This document shows positions 60,228 through 64,000 of a stretch of DNA of 64,000 nucleotides, one piece after another. The notes under the pieces were generated by a model. It saw nothing but the letters and a program-made list of their open reading frames with translations, did no database searches and was not told the origin of the DNA. Position 1 is the stretch's first letter. The number at the start of each line of letters is the position of its first letter. A program made the translations under genes and the position numbers. This DNA comes from Acidimicrobiaceae bacterium (lineage in GTDB: Bacteria; Actinomycetota; Acidimicrobiia; Acidimicrobiales; Poriferisodalaceae), in the NCBI GenBank assembly GCA_905182565.1, contig CAJJCB010000027.1, positions 1 to 64,000 of the forward strand, in the 5' to 3' direction.

Positions 60228-60322
60228 CTAGCCATAATGGCCGCTAAATACTCTAGTTCCTTTGATACTAAGTATCTAATTCGGTTCACCGAATGGCCTC
60301 ATGGCCTCTACCCTCTTTAAAG

Positions 60323-61408
60323 ATGGGCGGTAATTCTTTTGGCGAACGATTTCGAGTCACCACTTTTGGTGAATCTCATGGCGGCGGCGTAGGGGTAATA
60401 GTCGATGGCTGTCCACCGATGCTTGAGTTGGATGAAGCATTAATACAGACGGAGCTTGATCGCAGAAGACCAGGACAGAGTCGTTTAGTGACACAGCGTC
60501 AAGAAGCCGACCGTGTTCAAATATTTTCTGGGCTCTTCGAAGGTCTTACCTTGGGAACACCAATTGGCATGCTCGTCATGAATACCGATGCCAGGCCAGG
60601 TGCATATGACAATATGCGAGATGTTTTCCGTCCAAGCCATGCTGACTACACCACCGAAGCAAAATTCGGGATACGTAATTGGCAAGGCGGTGGAAGGGCT
60701 TCTGCCCGTGAAACAATCGGGCGCGTGGCTGCTGGAGCAATTGCTAGAAAAATAATTGAAAAAGCAGCTGGGATAGAAGTACTGGGCTGTGTTACTTCAG
60801 TTGCTTCAATTCAGGCTGAGATTGATTTAAATTCATTCACGCGTGCCGATGTAGAAGCAGACCCAACTAGATGCCCTGACCCTGATGCCGCATCTAAAAT
60901 CACTGAGGCTATTGATTTAGCGAGGCGTGATGGCAATTCTCTGGGTGGCATCGTAACTTGCGTAGCAAGATCAATGATTCCCGGTTTGGGTGAACCAGTT
61001 TTTGACAAATTAGATGCGGATTTAGCTGGCGGATTAATGTCTCTCCCCGCAGCTAAAGGGATAGAAATTGGTAGCGGTTTCGCTGGTACCTTGATGACTG
61101 GTCGAGAGCACAATGACCCTTTTATCCCAGGACCAGAAGGAATGCCTAAAACCACTACTAATAATAGTGGTGGCATTCAAGGAGGAATTAGCAATGGAGC
61201 AGACTTACTTGTTCGTGTTGCTTTTAAACCCACTGCGACAATTAGTTCACCACAAGTGACAGTAGATAGAGAAAATAATTCACAAATTCTTGAGGCGAAA
61301 GGTCGACATGATCCATGTGTTCTACCTAGAGCCGTTCCTATGGTTGAGGCAATGGTTTGTTTAGTATTGGCCGATCATTTTCTTCGGCAACAATCAACAA
61401 ACATTTAA
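60323..61408 (+). CDS. aroC: Chorismate synthase
   Basis: A 361-residue FMN-dependent enzyme that forms chorismate, the precursor of aromatic amino acids and, through MenF, menaquinone. The signatures are all visible: [67 protein letters not shown] and [19 protein letters not shown] use the ATG at 60323 because [20 protein letters not shown] is the normal N-terminus. An in-frame ATG at 60293 would add ten atypical residues. Confidence 0.95.
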   Translation: MGGNSFGERFRVTTFGESHGGGVGVIVDGCPPMLELDEALIQTELDRRRPGQSRLVTQRQEADRVQIFSGLFEGLTLGTPIGMLVMNTDARPGAYDNMRDVFRPSHADYTTEAKFGIRNWQGGGRASARETIGRVAAGAIARKIIEKAAGIEVLGCVTSVASIQAEIDLNSFTRADVEADPTRCPDPDAASKITEAIDLARRDGNSLGGIVTCVARSMIPGLGEPVFDKLDADLAGGLMSLPAAKGIEIGSGFAGTLMTGREHNDPFIPGPEGMPKTTTNNSGGIQGGISNGADLLVRVAFKPTATISSPQVTVDRENNSQILEAKGRHDPCVLPRAVPMVEAMVCLVLADHFLRQQSTNI

Positions 61409-61415
61409 CTTAATT

Positions 61416-62267
61416 TTATTCGTCGCGCTGTTCTCGCAGAAACTTTTGAAATTCAGCAGCAAGGTCATCACCAGTTGGGAGATCTGTTTCAGATGCCCTT
61501 TCAACTTCTTCTTCAAGTTGACGGACATAGTCCATTATTTCTGGGTCTTGCGAAACAGCTTCAGCTACACGCTCTTCCCATTCAAGCGAGCTGACATCAA
61601 GGTCGTTGTACCCCGTTAAGACTCCTGTCACATGCTCAAATTCTTGGAGAAGAGCACGAGTGCCTTTTGGATTTGGAGGCCCGGCAACATAATGAGGTAT
61701 ACCAACTCTTAAGGAAACCACGGGCAACGAAGCTCTGTCTAGCGAATCATGTAACGTCCCTATTATCCCAGTAGGCCCTTGATAACTTGGTCGATCCAAC
61801 CCAAGGCGTTGCGCCAGCTCAGAATTTGCTGCACTGCCTTTTACTTCTGAAGGCCTTGAATGGGGAACACCAGCAGCCATAGCTCCAAGGGTTACAACCA
61901 TTTCACAATTAGTATCGGTCGCAATTTCTACTACTGACTCACAAAACGTTCGCCATCGCATTCTTGGTTCAATCCCTTGCAATAGAACCAGGTCATGCGA
62001 CAAATTGTTTTCGATTACATGAACGTCCAACGAAGGCCATCGAATTAAGCGATCACCCTCTTCGTTGATCTGTACTTCTGGTCGTACTTCTTGGAAGTCG
62101 TAAAACTCTTCCGGATCAATGTGAGCGATACGACGCGCTTTGTGATGGTTGATTATCCAATCAATTGCCCCGGTCGCACACTCACCAGCATCAAATAAAC
62201 CTTGAAATGCGACCACTAGAAGCGGACGCTGGAGGCTGGGGGCTTCACTCCATACAACTTCACTCAT
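61416..62267 (-). CDS. PAC2 family (proteasome assembly chaperone-like) protein
   Basis: A 283-residue protein of the PAC2 fold, common in actinobacteria and archaea with proteasomes. LLVVAFQGLFDAGECATGAIDWI, the RPEVQINEEGDRLIRWP segment and LVLLQGIEPRMRW are characteristic. The C-terminal 60 residues are acidic and helical. I take the ATG at 62267 because homologues begin just before the first beta strand. An upstream extension of 45 residues looks non-coding and contains an inverted repeat. It is convergent with aroC (7 nt apart). Confidence 0.85.
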   Translation of the reverse strand: MSEVVWSEAPSLQRPLLVVAFQGLFDAGECATGAIDWIINHHKARRIAHIDPEEFYDFQEVRPEVQINEEGDRLIRWPSLDVHVIENNLSHDLVLLQGIEPRMRWRTFCESVVEIATDTNCEMVVTLGAMAAGVPHSRPSEVKGSAANSELAQRLGLDRPSYQGPTGIIGTLHDSLDRASLPVVSLRVGIPHYVAGPPNPKGTRALLQEFEHVTGVLTGYNDLDVSSLEWEERVAEAVSQDPEIMDYVRQLEEEVERASETDLPTGDDLAAEFQKFLREQRDE

Positions 62268-62568
62268 ATGTAATAATATGGCCAAATAACACTTCAATGT
62301 CTTATTCGCGAAAGGATCTTTATTCTTTTTTAATTCCTCTTGAATTAGCCATCGGTAACTTTGCTTCAAAAGAGGAATAGCTCTTAGCGACAAAAGTAGC
62401 AATATGTTAGCTCATCAACCCTCTACTAGAGAATGTATGAATAGCGCGCTCGTCTTGCTGCAACGCTACGGGCTACTTCCAAAGGGCAGACTGCAAAAAT
62501 CAAGGCCAAACTATGTTAGAACCCAGTAAGACTTTGCCCACTACCTGTAATTTCTGACAGTATGTAAT
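62268..62568. other. Divergent intergenic region between PAC2 and azlC
   Basis: This 301-nt stretch should hold the promoters of both divergent genes. Its clearest feature is a 9-bp inverted repeat, ATTCCTCTT (62333-62341) and AAGAGGAAT (62370-62378) with a 28-nt spacer, upstream of the PAC2 start. No convincing small gene was found. Confidence 0.45.
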
Positions 62569-63258
62569 GTGCAGCAAATACCAACTGGGACTCAATTAGT
62601 TCGCGGGGAAGCGTGGGCGATCGGTCTCACCTACTTCACAGTAGCTATAACAGTCTCAATTGTTCACCGCACCGCTGGGACTGATCCGTGGTTGATTGTG
62701 GCAGCTGCTCTCATAGTAAATTCAGCAACGGCCACATTAGCCTTTGCATCTGCAACCGCTTCAGGAGGAAGCGCTGCAACTGGAGTTCTTAGCTCTTGGG
62801 TAGTTAGCACTAGGTTTGGTCTGCTCGCCGCTACTATCGCTCCTCGTCTTTGGTCATCACGCAAAAAAAGAATATTTGCCGCTTATAGTTGTTTTGACCC
62901 AAATGTGTCTCTGGCTCTTCGTGAAAAAAAAGATAACGACCTACAACGCGTATACGTTTCGTTGTCACTCTGGCTCGTAATACCTTGGTGGCTAGGTTCC
63001 GCTATCGGAGTCTTCGTCGGCAATATTATTTCTGACCCTCTAGCGCTAGGACTAGACGTTATGTTCCCAGCTTTATTTGTTGCACTATTATGGCGTCAGT
63101 TAGACCACGGGCTTAGTAAAATCGTCGGATTAGCTGGGGCCGCAATCGCTCTGGGGACTGTGGAATTCGTTCCCGGTGGCCTACCGATTCTCTTAGCAGG
63201 TTTCACTGCGCTCTTCGGATTCCGCAAACAAAACACTCCTCCCAAAGATCTCCAATAA
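62569..63258 (+). CDS. azlC: AzlC family branched-chain amino acid exporter subunit
   Basis: A 229-residue membrane protein with about seven to eight hydrophobic segments. Order and size match AzlC/BrnF: an N-terminal GEAWAIGLTYFTVAITVS, then VNSATATLAFASATASGG, a short cytoplasmic basic loop (SSRKKR) and C-terminal helices. With AzlD, encoded 5 nt downstream, it would export branched-chain amino acids or methionine. The start is GTG. Confidence 0.8.
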   Translation: MQQIPTGTQLVRGEAWAIGLTYFTVAITVSIVHRTAGTDPWLIVAAALIVNSATATLAFASATASGGSAATGVLSSWVVSTRFGLLAATIAPRLWSSRKKRIFAAYSCFDPNVSLALREKKDNDLQRVYVSLSLWLVIPWWLGSAIGVFVGNIISDPLALGLDVMFPALFVALLWRQLDHGLSKIVGLAGAAIALGTVEFVPGGLPILLAGFTALFGFRKQNTPPKDLQ

Positions 63259-63263
63259 ACGTT

Positions 63264-63569
63264 ATGTTGACCTGGGGAGCACTTTTCTTTATCGCTGCTG
63301 GTGTTTACGGTCAGCGACTTTTAGGTATGACCTCAACCAGTTCTAAGCGACTCTCCGGTCCTTGGATCATCGTACTTAGCTATATACCAGTCGCTATTTT
63401 ATGTGCAGTAATAGCTTTGCAAACATTCACCCACCAAGGGGAATTACAAATAGATGCTCGAGTGGTTGGCATTATCGCTGCAGCGTTTTGTTGTTGGCGC
63501 CACTGGCCAATGGCAGCAGTTGTAACCATTGCTGCTCTGACTACGGCATTAACACGACTGATTTTATGA
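63264..63569 (+). CDS. azlD: AzlD family branched-chain amino acid transport subunit
   Basis: A 101-residue protein of three to four membrane helices, the small partner of AzlC/BrnF (BrnE type). The IPVAILCAVIALQTF segment resembles the AzlD core. It follows azlC directly, which supports the pair more than its own weakly conserved sequence does. Confidence 0.78.
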   Translation: MLTWGALFFIAAGVYGQRLLGMTSTSSKRLSGPWIIVLSYIPVAILCAVIALQTFTHQGELQIDARVVGIIAAAFCCWRHWPMAAVVTIAALTTALTRLIL

Positions 63570-63591
63570 CTATCTTCTAGTTGGAGGCATC

Positions 63592-63987
63592 ATGACTATA
63601 TTGCGTTCTCGCTACCCAGATCTTCTCAAACTCGTTGATCCACCTCTGATTGTCGGAGGGATTTGCAGACTCTGCGATTATCTTACTTTTCCAAGAGACC
63701 CATATGGGTGTGAAAACTGCGGATCGACAAGCGAGGAATTAGATTCGTATGAGTTTTCACCAACAGGCTCCATCCAGGCAGTGGTTACCGTTCATCGGCA
63801 CCACAACCCGCAACCCGAAGTTCCCTTTAACGTCGCCGTGATTAATTTGTCTGAAGGCCCATTGATTAAGGGAATTATCGAAGGCAACAACCCAAAAGTT
63901 GGGTCACTCGTGAAAGGCATCATCGTTACTAGTAAGCCTGACTCAGAGGGCATTTCATGGGCTGATTTACGTTTCAGGTTGGTTTAG
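63592..63987 (+). CDS. DUF35 zinc-ribbon/OB-fold acyl-CoA-associated protein
   Basis: A 131-residue protein: an N-terminal helix, a zinc ribbon (CRLCDYLTFPRDPYGCENCGS) and an OB fold (SPTGSIQAVVTVHRHH to the C-terminus). DUF35 proteins bind acyl-CoA and work as partners of thiolase-like or hydratase enzymes, usually encoded next door. A new reading frame starts 3 nt after the stop, consistent with such a partner beyond the window edge. Which thiolase it serves is unknown. Confidence 0.83.
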   Translation: MTILRSRYPDLLKLVDPPLIVGGICRLCDYLTFPRDPYGCENCGSTSEELDSYEFSPTGSIQAVVTVHRHHNPQPEVPFNVAVINLSEGPLIKGIIEGNNPKVGSLVKGIIVTSKPDSEGISWADLRFRLV

Positions 63988-63989
63988 CA

Positions 63990-64000
63990 ATGGCCAAAAA
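63990..64000 (+). CDS. Start of a further gene, cut by the window end
   Basis: An ATG three nucleotides after the DUF35 stop begins MAK and continues past the edge. From the usual pairing of DUF35 genes a thiolase-family enzyme would be expected, but nothing in the eleven visible bases shows this. Confidence 0.35.

Noticed and set aside
62268-62402. 45-residue N-terminal extension of the PAC2 protein
   Set aside because: It is not like known PAC2 N-termini and contains an inverted repeat, so it is more likely a leader region.

Overview
The window is chromosomal DNA of moderate GC content (mid-forties by eye) that reads like a compact, probably marine actinobacterium of the Acidimicrobiia type. 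This placement is inference. It rests on an actinobacterial acyl-CoA carboxylase epsilon subunit beside the carboxyltransferase gene, a PAC2 (proteasome assembly chaperone) protein, a menaquinone operon, the dnaX-ybaB-recR block with an SRP RNA and tRNA-Ser next to it, many CoA-transferases and acyl-CoA ligases, and tight gene packing with 4-base start/stop overlaps. No insertion sequence, prophage, CRISPR array, integrase or rRNA was seen.

Layout. 0-4.4 kb: enoyl-CoA hydratase, CoA-transferase, a mesaconyl-CoA hydratase-like double-hotdog protein and a near-unmistakable 2-methylfumaryl-CoA isomerase (Mct). 4.5-5.6 kb: a zinc-ribbon membrane protein and a small lipoprotein. 5.7-9.9 kb: a tight operon (FAD oxidoreductase, SDR, acyl-CoA ligase, MDR reductase). 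10-12 kb: cold-shock protein, 2-oxoglutarate dioxygenase, MazG. 12-14.4 kb: lysC-asd. 14.5-22.4 kb: cyclophilin, aat, ethylmalonyl-CoA mutase, a third CoA-transferase, accE/pccB, a VOC protein and a 5'-3' exonuclease. 22.5-30.8 kb: acyl-CoA ligase, then the menaquinone block menF (fused to a MerR regulator)-menD-menH-menC with menE convergent. 30.8-36.2 kb: TSUP transporter, psuG, upp, mtnA and an aldolase/dehydrogenase fusion. 36.2-39.7 kb: unknown acidic protein, LLM flavoprotein, FMO-like flavoprotein. 39.7-44.4 kb: BMP-type nucleoside ABC transporter. 44.5-48.3 kb: SpoU methyltransferase, epimerase, crotonyl-CoA carboxylase/reductase, thiolase. 48.3-51.9 kb: recR, ybaB, dnaX, SRP RNA, two tRNA-Ser, tadA. 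52-64 kb: ABC exporter, xseAB, S9 peptidase, SURF1, PatB-like lyase, TSUP, aroC, PAC2, azlCD and a DUF35 protein.

How it fits together. Thiolase, crotonyl-CoA carboxylase/reductase, epimerase, ethylmalonyl-CoA mutase and a mesaconyl-CoA hydratase homologue are most of the ethylmalonyl-CoA pathway, which assimilates acetyl-CoA without isocitrate lyase. The carboxylase beta and epsilon subunits would take the propionyl-CoA product onward. The unexpected part is Mct, an enzyme of the second half of the 3-hydroxypropionate bi-cycle. Together they suggest a hybrid in which mesaconyl-CoA could be turned into acetyl-CoA plus pyruvate. Methylsuccinyl-CoA dehydrogenase, the lyase and a C4-specific hydratase are not in the window, so this is a hypothesis.

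A second theme is nucleoside and methylthioribose salvage: BMP transporter, pseudouridine-phosphate glycosidase, uracil phosphoribosyltransferase, and mtnA translationally coupled to a class II aldolase/SDR fusion. A third is menaquinone synthesis, whose first enzyme carries an N-terminal MerR DNA-binding module with a perfect 16-bp inverted repeat just upstream of its start codon.
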